Assembly (NCBI GenBank): GCA_016930085.1
Contig: JAFGHO010000092.1
Coordinates: forward strand, 1-64,000
Length of the DNA: 64,000 nucleotides
DNA from: Spirochaetales bacterium
GTDB taxonomy: Bacteria > Spirochaetota > Spirochaetia > SZUA-6 > JAFGRV01
Reading direction: 5' to 3'
A program made the position numbers and the translations under genes. Positions 1 through 9,123 of this stretch are shown one piece after another (within the stretch, counting starts at the first letter, position 1; each line of letters begins with the position of its first letter). The notes under the pieces were generated by a model. The model did not search any database. It was not told where the DNA came from and saw nothing but the letters and a program-made list of their open reading frames with translations.

Positions 1-87
1 GAATTTCCGTGGAGGACGGAATTTCCGTGGAGGACGGAATTTCCGTGGAGGACGGAATTTCCGTGGAGGACGGAATTTCCGTGGAGG
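1..87 (+). repeat. 18-bp in-frame tandem repeat (minisatellite)
   Basis: Unit gaatttccgtggaggacg, repeated almost five times and perfect to base 87; it continues past the left edge, so the copy number is unknown. Being a multiple of three, it encodes the hexapeptide DGISVE repeatedly at the visible start of the WD40/caspase protein. Such arrays change length by slippage or recombination without breaking the frame. Confidence 0.95.
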
Positions 88-3000
88 CTGAAATTCTTCT
101 CGTTCTTCTCTGGTACAAGGGAAACTCGTATTATTTTCTAGACCGATACAACGAAGCCCGGGAATGTTATCGGCCCGTCGCTGATCATTATCCCTATCCG
201 GACGGTTATCTCTATGCGTATTATGCCTCCGCCTTTTTCAAGGACGGGAAGAAGGATGAGGCGGTCTCATTGCTGGACGAGGCACTTTTAAAGCTCGAAG
301 ACAACGGGGCGAAGGCTGTCGTTTACTGGTATCTTTCCTCGTTTCATTATGCAGAGGAAAATTATGAAGGGGCGATAGAGGCGGCAAACAGGGGATATGA
401 AGCCGATCATAGCCTGATGGGACCCGTCTATTTCGGACTTCTCTCACACCTTACCCAACGCAGTAATACCGATGCACTCCGCTCATTGCTTATCATTATC
501 AACCACTGCTTCCATAATCGCGTCTTCGACTACCTCCCTGAAATCTATGACGACATTCTCCTCTTCACGAAAAGCGATCCCGGACATAGCGGGGCATACA
601 CATGCCTCTGGTTCCTCGCTTGTGCCATGGAAAAGCCCGACGAAACCGGGATTTTCAAAAATATCGACCACTCGCTCGTAAGCATGGACCTCCTGAACGG
701 CATCGATTATCCCCATGGCATCCTCTACTCATTACTCGGCCGGTATTACTCCCTTACCGGAAACGACACTATGAAGAAAGCGTGCGCGTATTATTGTTAT
801 ACCACGCCATCCGGTCTCGCCGGATATGACGGCAGTCCGGATGGATATTTTTTCATCTGGGAGGAAAACGGCAGATTGCCATGGTCAGCCGAAAATTATC
901 TCCTTACCCGGGCTCGCGCTGCAGGGAGACATTTCCCATCCGATCATACAAAAGAGGCGGAACTTGTCGTGCAGCAGGGCCACTCCCATGCCGTCTGGGG
1001 CCTTGATTACAATCGTGAAGGAAACCTTATCCTCACCGCATCCCTTGACAACACAATCAGACTCTGGCGGACGGACGGAAGGCTTCTCAGAATAATGAAG
1101 GCCCATACGGATGACGTAAACAAGGCCGTCTTTATTCCCGGAAGCAACCTCATCGCGTCGGCGGGCCAGGATCGTACGATCCGTTTCTGGGACATGGAGG
1201 GGAGACTCCTTTCGACAATCGAATCCGCTCACCCGGATGACGTGGATACGATCGCAGCGGCGCCTGACGGTTTGAGTCTCGTTACGACCTCGACATTTTA
1301 CAAAGCCGAATCGAATGACGAGGTGTCCTTCGATTCGACGGCAAGTAATAACGTGATGATAAAGTTCTGGTCTGTCGAAGGGGACTGCCGTAAAACCGTC
1401 GAGATCGAAAATATGGAACGGATCAACGATATCGCATGGAGTCCCGACGGCTCTTTTTTTGTTACCGGACACGGCCATTTCTTCCTCGGCCGGGGAGATA
1501 ACGCGGTCAGGCTCTGGAACCCGGACGGCGTGCTGCTGGCGGAAATGACAGAACATATCGATGCGGTCAATTGTGTGGCCCTCAGTCCCGACGGCATGAC
1601 AATCGCATCGGGCTCGAAGAATGGGGAGATCATTCTCTGGAATCCGGAAGAATCGGGAAACCCGCCCCGCATTATCGGCGGAAGCACCGACAGCATCAAC
1701 GATATCGCCTTCAGCCCCGACGGAAAACTCTTTGCAACGGCATCGGGTGCCTTTTCAGGCGGCGATGGAGACAATACCGTGAAGCTCTGGACTCGTGCCG
1801 GAAAACTTCTCAATATCATGGAAGGTCATATCGACAGCGTCATGACCGTTTCATTCGAGCCGGAAGGACATATACTGGCATCAGGCTCCAAGGACGGGAC
1901 GGTTAAACTCTGGACCCTGGACGGTTCCCTCATCCGTACCTTCGAAGCCAACTGGAACTTCCTTTACTGTTGCGCATGGAGTCCCGCGGGAAATATCATC
2001 GCGACAGGATCGAATGAAGACCGGATCTCATTCTGGGAAACTTCCGGGGCACTCTATTCATCGATCGACCCGACATCCGAATATGTCGGTGTCCTCGATT
2101 ACAACCCGGACGGCACAATCCTCGCGTCCGGTTCGGGCGACGGTAAAATAAGGTTGTGGGACAGGGAAGGAAGACTGCTTTCGTCCTTCCAGGCCCATGA
2201 AACGGGATTCAACGATCTGAAGATAAGTCCGGACGGGCGCATGATCCTCTCCTCGGCATTCGATAATACCGTCTGCCTCCGGGATATGAACGGCGGGATC
2301 CTCCATGATTTCGGCAAACCGGATTCGAGTGCGGAAGCCATCGGGTTTACACCGGACTGCACACACATAGTCCTCGGTATAAAAACGGAGATAGTCTTTT
2401 ACGGTCTCGACGGAAAAGAACGCAACCGTATCCGGTACCAGGACGAGATAGAAGACTTCAAACGGCCTTTCGATTATATACGCTCCCTCGCCGTCAGTCC
2501 GGACGGCCGCTATGTGGCCGCAACCGCCGACGATCCATTCGGCAATGGAAATCATGCGGTAAAGGTGTTCGACATCTCGGGGAGACTCATCCGCGATTTC
2601 AGGGGTCATACGAACGGTATCGCCCGAATCACCTTTTCACCCGATTCGCGGCTTCTCGCTTCAGGTTCCATCGACACGACGGTACGGTTGATGAATGTCG
2701 AAACGGGAGAGGTAATGGTCCTTTCCGGCCATCACGATAAAATCGAGGACCTTGATTTCAGTCCGGACGGAAGGTTTCTGGCAAGCACCGGCTATGACGC
2801 GACACTCCGCATCTGGAATACGCAAACGGGAAAAGGATTCGCGATACTCAGTGAAGGCGATGAATGGATATCCTATACGGATACCGGGTACTTCGACTCA
2901 TCCCGCGGCGGGGGTGAGTTGATCAATATGGTAGAAGGTTTGAACGCATACGGTATCGACCAGTTTTCCGCATTCAAAAACAGGCCCGATATCGTGCTTG

Positions 3001-4457
3001 AAAGCGCGGATATCGCCGAAGATGCCGAAATGCAGCACTTCCGGATGCAATATATAAAACGCCTGCTGAAAAACGATTACGTCCCCGACCGGATACCCCT
3101 CTCCGCTTTCAGGAAGATACTTGAAGAAGTGACTGACGCGGTATGGAAGGATCTTCTTTCATCGTGCTACGCTTTCCGGGAAGGTGATACGGTGATCCGT
3201 TCCCGTGATCTGTCATACGGGGAAAAACTTGATCTCCTCCGGATACCTCCTTATCGCCTTTATATTGAGACAACATCGGTCCATGATTACCATGTTCCCC
3301 GCGCCGTGATTACCGGGACGCGAAAGTCCGGCAATCGTCTTTTTCTCGAGTTCACGTTAAGCGACTCACGTTACGATATTACCGGCTATAATATTTTCGT
3401 CAATGACGTCCCCGTCTTCGGTTCCGGCGGCCACATCCTCGAAAAAAGCGGAAGACGGGTGTACGCACACAGAATGCTCGAGCTGACACCGGGGAGGACC
3501 AAAATCGAAGTAAGCTGTATCAACGAAAAACTCACCGAGTCCTACAGGGATCTTCTGATCATCGATCATAAAGGCATTGAAAGGGGCGATCTCTATTTTA
3601 TCGGCTTTGGCGTGTCGAACTACCGGGACCCGTTACTGAACCTCCTCTACCCCCGCAAGGACGTCGAAGACCTTGCATCCCTTTTTGGAAAAATGCGCGA
3701 CGGTTTTGAGAATATTTACTGCCGCACCGTGACCGACACCGATTGTACGGTACGGGCCATTAAAGAGGCGACGTCATTTCTCGATGATGCACAACCCGAA
3801 GATACGGTCGTGCTGTTTATTTCCGGCCACGGCGTCCATGAACGGAACGCCGAGGCAACCTATTATTTCCTCACGAATGAGACGGATGTTTCCGATCTTG
3901 CCGGCAGTGCGGCCGAATTCGGCCTGATCGAAGACATTCTCGACGACATCAAGCCGAGAAAAAAACTCTTTCTCATGGACACCTGCGAATCCGGTGAAGT
4001 CGACGAAAACTATGTCGATGATTTCATGACTGCCTCGGAAATCGAGGGAATCAGACCGAGGGCGATTATCCGCCTCAGGGAGGGTAAACGGGAACAAACG
4101 GGAATGATGCGTGCAGACGGCAGGACTTACCTCTTGAACAAAAACCGGTTCATCTACAACGATATCTTCCGCAGAACCGGGGCGATTGTTTTTTCCAGTT
4201 CACGCGGGGGAGAATATTCTTACGAACCCGGCGTCTATATGGAAAACGGAAACGGCTTTTTCACCGCAGCACTTCTCGAAGCCCTCTCAGCCGGGGAAAC
4301 GGATACGAACGGGGACATGAGGATTTCGATGGATGAACTGAAAACATATGTGATCGGCGCGGTTTCCAAACGGAGCGGGGGCCTGCAGAACCCCACGGTC
4401 GACAGGGACAATATTTTCATCAAACTGGGCTTTCCGCTTGTGGAAGAAAATCAATAG
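1..4457 (+). CDS. TPR / WD40 / caspase-fold (peptidase C14) protein, 5' partial
   Basis: The reading frame is open from base 3, so the true start lies left of the window; the first possible start inside is GTG at 9 (1482 codons from there). The N-terminal 300 residues are helical and TPR-like. Residues about 323-965 contain roughly 14 WD40 repeats ending in motifs such as IRLWRTDG, VKLWTLDG and LRIWNTQT, enough for two seven-bladed propellers. The C-terminal 300 residues are a caspase-like domain: His in FISGHGVH (H1274 counting from the GTG) and Cys in LMDTCESGE (C1326) form the expected His-Cys dyad. An EF-hand-like loop, DTNGDMRISMDE, follows near 4305-4340. Related bacterial proteins combine sensor propellers with a protease effector; signalling, death or defence roles are inference. 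No transmembrane segment is visible in the part seen. Confidence 0.88.
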   Translation, partial: ISVEDGISVEDGISVEDGISVEDGISVEAEILLVLLWYKGNSYYFLDRYNEARECYRPVADHYPYPDGYLYAYYASAFFKDGKKDEAVSLLDEALLKLEDNGAKAVVYWYLSSFHYAEENYEGAIEAANRGYEADHSLMGPVYFGLLSHLTQRSNTDALRSLLIIINHCFHNRVFDYLPEIYDDILLFTKSDPGHSGAYTCLWFLACAMEKPDETGIFKNIDHSLVSMDLLNGIDYPHGILYSLLGRYYSLTGNDTMKKACAYYCYTTPSGLAGYDGSPDGYFFIWEENGRLPWSAENYLLTRARAAGRHFPSDHTKEAELVVQQGHSHAVWGLDYNREGNLILTASLDNTIRLWRTDGRLLRIMKAHTDDVNKAVFIPGSNLIASAGQDRTIRFWDMEGRLLSTIESAHPDDVDTIAAAPDGLSLVTTSTFYKAESNDEVSFDSTASNNVMIKFWSVEGDCRKTVEIENMERINDIAWSPDGSFFVTGHGHFFLGRGDNAVRLWNPDGVLLAEMTEHIDAVNCVALSPDGMTIASGSKNGEIILWNPEESGNPPRIIGGSTDSINDIAFSPDGKLFATASGAFSGGDGDNTVKLWTRAGKLLNIMEGHIDSVMTVSFEPEGHILASGSKDGTVKLWTLDGSLIRTFEANWNFLYCCAWSPAGNIIATGSNEDRISFWETSGALYSSIDPTSEYVGVLDYNPDGTILASGSGDGKIRLWDREGRLLSSFQAHETGFNDLKISPDGRMILSSAFDNTVCLRDMNGGILHDFGKPDSSAEAIGFTPDCTHIVLGIKTEIVFYGLDGKERNRIRYQDEIEDFKRPFDYIRSLAVSPDGRYVAATADDPFGNGNHAVKVFDISGRLIRDFRGHTNGIARITFSPDSRLLASGSIDTTVRLMNVETGEVMVLSGHHDKIEDLDFSPDGRFLASTGYDATLRIWNTQTGKGFAILSEGDEWISYTDTGYFDSSRGGGELINMVEGLNAYGIDQFSAFKNRPDIVLESADIAEDAEMQHFRMQYIKRLLKNDYVPDRIPLSAFRKILEEVTDAVWKDLLSSCYAFREGDTVIRSRDLSYGEKLDLLRIPPYRLYIETTSVHDYHVPRAVITGTRKSGNRLFLEFTLSDSRYDITGYNIFVNDVPVFGSGGHILEKSGRRVYAHRMLELTPGRTKIEVSCINEKLTESYRDLLIIDHKGIERGDLYFIGFGVSNYRDPLLNLLYPRKDVEDLASLFGKMRDGFENIYCRTVTDTDCTVRAIKEATSFLDDAQPEDTVVLFISGHGVHERNAEATYYFLTNETDVSDLAGSAAEFGLIEDILDDIKPRKKLFLMDTCESGEVDENYVDDFMTASEIEGIRPRAIIRLREGKREQTGMMRADGRTYLLNKNRFIYNDIFRRTGAIVFSSSRGGEYSYEPGVYMENGNGFFTAALLEALSAGETDTNGDMRISMDELKTYVIGAVSKRSGGLQNPTVDRDNIFIKLGFPLVEENQ

Positions 4458-4530
4458 CACCGGTTGAATAAATGCATGGAATGTGAGAAAATAATGTGAA
4501 CAAGACATCGCGTAATCAAAGGAAATCGTC

Positions 4531-5256
4531 ATGTCATTCATTAAAAGCAAAATTGTTATCGCCCTGCTTTTGATTTCAGCTTCCGTCGTATTGTACTTTT
4601 TTCATTATCTGATGTTTCATGATTCACATCATATATTCATCTACCTCCTCGGAGATATCGCCTTTCTTCCCCTCGAGGTACTCCTTGTCAGTCTTGTTAT
4701 TGAAAACCTCCTCAGCCGCAAGGAGAAACGGGAAAAACTAGAGAAACTCAATATGGTTATCGAAACTTTTTTCAGCGAGTTCGGAAAAGACGTACTGAAA
4801 CAATTTTCGGCCTGCGACAGAAACCTGAATCAGGTACGAAAATATCTTGTTATCGAAGACTGTACGAAAAAGACCGATTTCAAAGCGATCAAAACCCTCA
4901 TGAAAACATACAATGCGAATATCGATATCGCGACTGTCGATTTGCCGGAACTCTCACACTTTCTCAGTGAAAAACGGCATTTCCTCCTCAACCTGCTTCA
5001 AAATCCGAACCTTCTCGAACATCAGTCGTTTACCGAAACCATCATGGCGATCTTCCATATCACCGAGGAACTCGCAGCGCGCGATCTATCCCGCCTTTCC
5101 GAAGACGATCGCTCACACACGAAACAGGACATCGAACGGGCATACCGGCATCTGATCTTCCAGTGGCTGGGTTACATGTCGTTTATTCAGAAGCATTATC
5201 CGTATTTTTTCCTTTTCGCAGCGAAAACGAACCCGTTTAATAGAGAGCGTCAATAA
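4531..5256 (+). CDS. Hypothetical membrane-anchored protein (241 aa)
   Basis: I do not recognise the family. Two hydrophobic segments lie near the N-terminus (about residues 8-28 and 36-62), then a charged helical stretch starting SRKEKREKLEKLN and a soluble, mostly helical C-terminal domain of about 170 residues. The architecture is that of an inner-membrane protein with a cytoplasmic helical domain. ATG at 4531 follows a modest purine-rich site (aaagga). It sits 74 bp after the caspase-fold gene on the same strand and 25 bp before the esterase gene, so co-transcription is possible. No function can be assigned. Confidence 0.7.
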   Translation: MSFIKSKIVIALLLISASVVLYFFHYLMFHDSHHIFIYLLGDIAFLPLEVLLVSLVIENLLSRKEKREKLEKLNMVIETFFSEFGKDVLKQFSACDRNLNQVRKYLVIEDCTKKTDFKAIKTLMKTYNANIDIATVDLPELSHFLSEKRHFLLNLLQNPNLLEHQSFTETIMAIFHITEELAARDLSRLSEDDRSHTKQDIERAYRHLIFQWLGYMSFIQKHYPYFFLFAAKTNPFNRERQ

Positions 5257-5281
5257 TAATGGAAGCAGGAGTAAGAAAATC

Positions 5282-6289
5282 ATGATAAAAAACAACCGTT
5301 TTCTGTGTATGGCGGCTTTTTTGTTTGTCTGCCGCATCCTCACAGCGCAAAACGGCGGTCCCGTCGTATTTATCCTCGCGGGACAGTCCAACATGGTCGG
5401 GACGGGAAACATTATGGATCTGCCTGAGGCATTGAAAGCGGAACAGGTGAATGTTCTCATCTATACGGCAGGAACATCGGAATACGGCTGGACGACGTTA
5501 CAGCCTGGTGTCGGGGCGCAGACCGGGTCGTTCGGTCCGGAGGTAACATTCGGCCGCGATATATCGCGGGGTCTTCCCGGAAAGACAATCGCACTCATCA
5601 AGGTCGCATGGAGCGGGTCCAGTCTCGCCTATGATTGGCGTCCCCCTTCAGCCGGCGGAACATTGGGAAACCTCTACACCGAGTTCGTCGATCATGTACG
5701 GAACGCGTTGAATACACTCCCTTCAGGCGGGGGAGCCGGGATCGCGGGTATGTGCTGGATGCAGGGGGAATCGGACGCGTGTAATATCTACCCCGCAAGC
5801 GAGTACAAGACAAACCTCACCTGTTTCATCAATGACGTGAGGGCGGAGTTCGGCGTCCCGCAGATGCCGTTTGTCATCGCCATGATCGAACGCACCGATG
5901 TCTGGCAGGAATACGAGGTCGTACGCGAAGCCCAGGCAGCGGTTGCGGCGGAGCTTCCCGATGTCGGAATTTTCGACTGCGACGGGTTCCCTTCGGACGG
6001 TTCCCACTATCAAGCCGCGGGATTGATCCTGATGGGCGAGGCCTTTGCCGATGCGATGCTCGGTCTTTTGCCCGGAATTGTCGAACCGGAAATCACCAAA
6101 GGCGACGTCAACGGAAACGGCGGCATCGATATAGTCGACGCCCTCCTGATAGCCCGGTACTACGTGGGACTCGGACCGTCCGGCTTTCCCGCAAACGCAG
6201 CAGATACCGACTGTAACGGCCGGATCGATATCGTGGACGCACTCCTGGTCGCGCAATACTATGTCGGTCTTAGAAACGGTTTTTGCTGA
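5282..6289 (+). CDS. Secreted SGNH-type carbohydrate esterase with C-terminal dockerin
   Basis: An N-terminal signal peptide ends near residue 22 (RILTAQ). The SASA / carbohydrate acetylesterase (CE6-like) domain has the nucleophile block FILAGQSNMVG (Ser36), the block WMQGESDA, and a C-terminal catalytic Asp-His pair in SDGSHY (D239, H242). It probably removes acetyl groups from sialic acids or hemicellulose-type glycans; the substrate is not readable from sequence. From about residue 277 a type I dockerin follows: two calcium-binding repeats, GDVNGNGGIDIVDALL and ADTDCNGRIDIVDALL, each followed by the helix A(R/Q)YYVGL. ATG at 5282 has a good ribosome site (aggag). A second dockerin protein occurs at 63012, and no cohesin is in the window. 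Confidence 0.88.
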   Translation: MIKNNRFLCMAAFLFVCRILTAQNGGPVVFILAGQSNMVGTGNIMDLPEALKAEQVNVLIYTAGTSEYGWTTLQPGVGAQTGSFGPEVTFGRDISRGLPGKTIALIKVAWSGSSLAYDWRPPSAGGTLGNLYTEFVDHVRNALNTLPSGGGAGIAGMCWMQGESDACNIYPASEYKTNLTCFINDVRAEFGVPQMPFVIAMIERTDVWQEYEVVREAQAAVAAELPDVGIFDCDGFPSDGSHYQAAGLILMGEAFADAMLGLLPGIVEPEITKGDVNGNGGIDIVDALLIARYYVGLGPSGFPANAADTDCNGRIDIVDALLVAQYYVGLRNGFC

Positions 6290-6412
6290 CGCCGTCGAAC
6301 CTCGCCGGCCGGCTGCCGTTATATTTCTTTCGGGGATTTCCGCGATTTTTTTATTAACCTATGGCCGGTTTCTGATGAAAAGTGGTATTATTAATACGAA
6401 CGGGACCGGATT

Positions 6413-7060
6413 ATGAAAAATACCCTCATTGTTACCGCTTTCACGGCGCTTACACTCATACTCTTTGTTTTTTTCTGCTGCGACCTCTCTTTCCCGCCTG
6501 CTTCTTTCGAAGGACCGTTCGATGCGCCCACCCCCACCCCGACCTTCCCTCCCGTTCTTTCACCCTCACCGACCCCCACCATCCCCCCGGACGGAAACAT
6601 GATCTACAATGCCGATTTTGATAACGGCATGGACAGGTGGTCGCAATGGATCAATACCGGTGAAGGGACAAACGCATCGATCGCTTTGGATTCGGGTGCA
6701 TGTCTCATCGATATTACCGACGGAAGGGATACAAGCTGGTATATTCAATTGTATCAGCATTCGCTTACTATCGTAGCCAATAAAAAATATAGCCTGTCGT
6801 TTGACGCACGTGCGGCTTCACCGAGGATTATCGATATCGGGATACAGGAAAACGACAGGGACAATAACGGCGACGGCAACAATTACACGGGATACGGCTG
6901 GTTTGTCGTCAATCTGTCGAACACCATGACGCATTACGACGGCCTTGAATGTGTGATGAACGAGATCACCGACCCGGCCGCACGGCTTATATTTAATTTT
7001 GGAGCTGATAATAATAATGTCTGGCTGGACAATATCATGCTTGTGGAATCAGACCCATAG
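6413..7060 (+). CDS. Secreted carbohydrate-binding-module-like protein
   Basis: 215 residues: a hydrophobic export signal (about 5-23) ending in FFCCDL, so it may be a lipoprotein although the lipobox is not canonical. A Pro/Thr linker (PTPTPTFPP, SPSPTPTIPP) follows at about 40-60, then a beta-sandwich resembling CBM4/9-type modules: it opens NMIYNADFDNGMDRW, contains YSLSFDARAA and closes VWLDNIMLVES, all hallmarks of that fold. There is no catalytic domain, so it is probably a surface sugar-binding protein or the remnant of a larger enzyme. It ends 16 bp from the convergent CotH-like gene. The CBM assignment rests on motif pattern alone. Confidence 0.72.
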   Translation: MKNTLIVTAFTALTLILFVFFCCDLSFPPASFEGPFDAPTPTPTFPPVLSPSPTPTIPPDGNMIYNADFDNGMDRWSQWINTGEGTNASIALDSGACLIDITDGRDTSWYIQLYQHSLTIVANKKYSLSFDARAASPRIIDIGIQENDRDNNGDGNNYTGYGWFVVNLSNTMTHYDGLECVMNEITDPAARLIFNFGADNNNVWLDNIMLVESDP

Positions 7061-7076
7061 AGAATTTTACACCCGC

Positions 7077-8426
7077 TCAATAAGAGTCTTCGACATCTTG
7101 AAGAACAAAATCTTTTCTCGCCGTGATATAGGGTTTGATACCGTGAACCCATGAAAAGTTTACCTCGATCGCATTATCGAGATCCGATTCCGTGATATTC
7201 TGATACGTATCTTCCAGCGCGGCATCAACGATAAGGGCTTTGATCCTTTCGATACGGGGATAGAGGTAGTCTTCATTGAAAAAATGTTCGATATGATATT
7301 TCAGGCATTGCCGGTAATACTGGCGAAACGAGGGAACGAGCAGGATTCTGTCGATCAACGGCCGCCTGCCCTCGGAACTATCTGTATTTCTTGGTTCGAA
7401 CGCATAAACGTCGGAGGTCTCCACTTCGAATCCCGCCCACATAGCCCCGAAACAGTGATCGAGGTCCCAGGGTATCCACATAAATCGCCCGCCATAATTA
7501 TAGAGGAAGAAATTATGCGCATAGTACCAGTAATCATCGATCGTTCCGATGAGTGCATTGATTGCGAGCGCGGAGAGAAACTCATGGACACAGAAATAAT
7601 ACTGTATCCTCTCTTCAAAACTGCCGTCCACCGTATTGTTCAATACCGATATGAACCCGGCAATATCGGTACAATCGAAGCTGTCCGCATTTGTCATTAT
7701 TTCGAGTGCGGGGGAAGGATTCGCGGCGGTTGCGATATAGGATTGCCGGTCTGCAGAAACCCAGCTGAGTTCACTCCAGTTGTCCTTGTAACAATTACCG
7801 ACGGGATTCCCGAAACGCGACTCGAAAAAACGGTGTTTCACCTGCTCGACGACCAGATACAGGCCTTTATATTCATTATTGATGTACAACCGGGCATAGG
7901 CCGTTCTTCCGGAAGGAATCCCCGCGGCGTTAAACAGATCGTATGCGAGCTTTTCCCTCATCATCGAGTTATCGCCATAGTTCGAATTAAGATTTATCCG
8001 TTTTAAACCCATAAAAAGATTTCCCTCGTCGGGGAAAATTATTTTGTATTTCTTTTTCGTCGCATTGTCGAATGAATATCCGCCCCTGCCCCTCATTCCG
8101 ATACCTTCGATCACGACAGGTGTACCGTACCCTTCCTCGCTCCAGTAGAAGGAAAACACGGCAGGAGAAAAATGGTCGCTTGCGAGATAGGTATAATCCA
8201 CCCCGTCATCGTTATCCCAATCAAAAAGATCCTCTGCAACATCGACCTCGATACGGTACACATCTTCCTGCGGTCCAAAAAAGAAAGCGGCTTCATCATC
8301 GATATATCCCTGATAAGCGACGGGGACAAAGGGAACGGGTTTCATGGAGGGGAAATCGTAGGGTGTACATGAAGAGAGCACCAGATATACGATTATTATC
8401 AAAAAGCCGCGGCCATATCTGCGCAC
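7077..8426 (-). CDS. CotH-kinase-domain lipoprotein
   Basis: 449 residues with a lipoprotein signal (FLIIIVYLVLSSC). CotH-family landmarks run through the protein: a G(M)RGRGGYSFD block, the Lys-containing KKKYKIIFPDEG block, the NSNYGDNSMMREKLAYDLF helix, YINNEYKGLYLVVEQV, and near residue 330 WIPWDLDHCFG, which contains the expected metal-binding Asp. CotH proteins are atypical kinases known from spore coats, but many bacterial members are secreted surface proteins near lamin-tail and cellulosome-like proteins. Here a lamin-tail lipoprotein is encoded divergently 169 bp away, a recurring pairing. A phosphorylation target is unknown. Confidence 0.85.
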   Translation of the reverse strand: MRRYGRGFLIIIVYLVLSSCTPYDFPSMKPVPFVPVAYQGYIDDEAAFFFGPQEDVYRIEVDVAEDLFDWDNDDGVDYTYLASDHFSPAVFSFYWSEEGYGTPVVIEGIGMRGRGGYSFDNATKKKYKIIFPDEGNLFMGLKRINLNSNYGDNSMMREKLAYDLFNAAGIPSGRTAYARLYINNEYKGLYLVVEQVKHRFFESRFGNPVGNCYKDNWSELSWVSADRQSYIATAANPSPALEIMTNADSFDCTDIAGFISVLNNTVDGSFEERIQYYFCVHEFLSALAINALIGTIDDYWYYAHNFFLYNYGGRFMWIPWDLDHCFGAMWAGFEVETSDVYAFEPRNTDSSEGRRPLIDRILLVPSFRQYYRQCLKYHIEHFFNEDYLYPRIERIKALIVDAALEDTYQNITESDLDNAIEVNFSWVHGIKPYITARKDFVLQDVEDSY

Positions 8427-8595
8427 ATTGCTAATATACTATCTAAACGTTTATTTTTCAATTTTTTCATCCTTTCAGACACCCGCCATTCGGACTGATA
8501 TGCCGTCTTCGTATTCTTTTATTGCATAAAGCCCCCGGATATGGTATAGTAACGTGACATACCCGATAAGGCTGTCTTTGGAAAGCATAACAATT

Positions 8596-9123
8596 ATGAA
8601 TAAACGGTTTCATTTACCTGAATTCACATCAGGCCTTTTTACTTGCATCGTATTACTGATGAACCTTTATGGCTGTGCAGGGGAATACGGTGCGGAACGC
8701 ATACATGCCGATCTCGAGGGATACCTGTTCATCAATGAACTCGTCGCCGCCTCCTCGGACTCATCGGACTGGATAGAACTATACAATCCGACCGATACTG
8801 CAATCGACCTCTCCGGTTTTTATTTGAGCGATACCTTCTCGAAACCCCTCAAATGGGCATTCCCCGACGGTACGATTATCGAAAAAGAGGGTTTCCTGGT
8901 TGTCGAAGCGAACAATCCCGAAGCGGAGATACAGATCGATTTTCGTCTGGATAACGATGAGGCGGTGATCCTCACCACACCGGGAGGAACAACGGTCATC
9001 GACAGTGTGGATTATCTCAGTTTCCATGTTCCCGAAGACATGTCATACGGACGTCATCCGGACGGCGGGGCGATCTGGATGACCTTCCCCGACCCGACAA
9101 AAGGAAAACCGAACAAACCATGA
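8596..9123 (+). CDS. Lamin-tail-domain (LTD) lipoprotein
   Basis: The frame is open from GTG at 8554, but ATG at 8596 gives a clean lipoprotein signal, basic MNKR followed by a hydrophobic run ending LYGC, and is preferred (175 aa). The body is a single lamin-tail Ig-like domain: LFINELVAASSDSSDWIELYNP, then LSGFYLSDT, then a closing block with GRHPDGGAIW. Such domains occur in extracellular bacterial proteins beside CotH and nuclease modules and are thought to bind surfaces or partners. The stop overlaps the porin start by four bases (ATGA), indicating translational coupling. Confidence 0.85.
   Translation: MNKRFHLPEFTSGLFTCIVLLMNLYGCAGEYGAERIHADLEGYLFINELVAASSDSSDWIELYNPTDTAIDLSGFYLSDTFSKPLKWAFPDGTIIEKEGFLVVEANNPEAEIQIDFRLDNDEAVILTTPGGTTVIDSVDYLSFHVPEDMSYGRHPDGGAIWMTFPDPTKGKPNKP

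Noticed and set aside
1-87. Possible CRISPR or integrative repeat
   Set aside because: Units are contiguous without spacers and in frame with a protein, so this is a coding minisatellite.
885-2609. Minus-strand reading frames of 183-223 codons opposite the WD40 region
   Set aside because: They are mirror frames of a strongly coding plus-strand gene, have no recognisable domain and no ribosome site.
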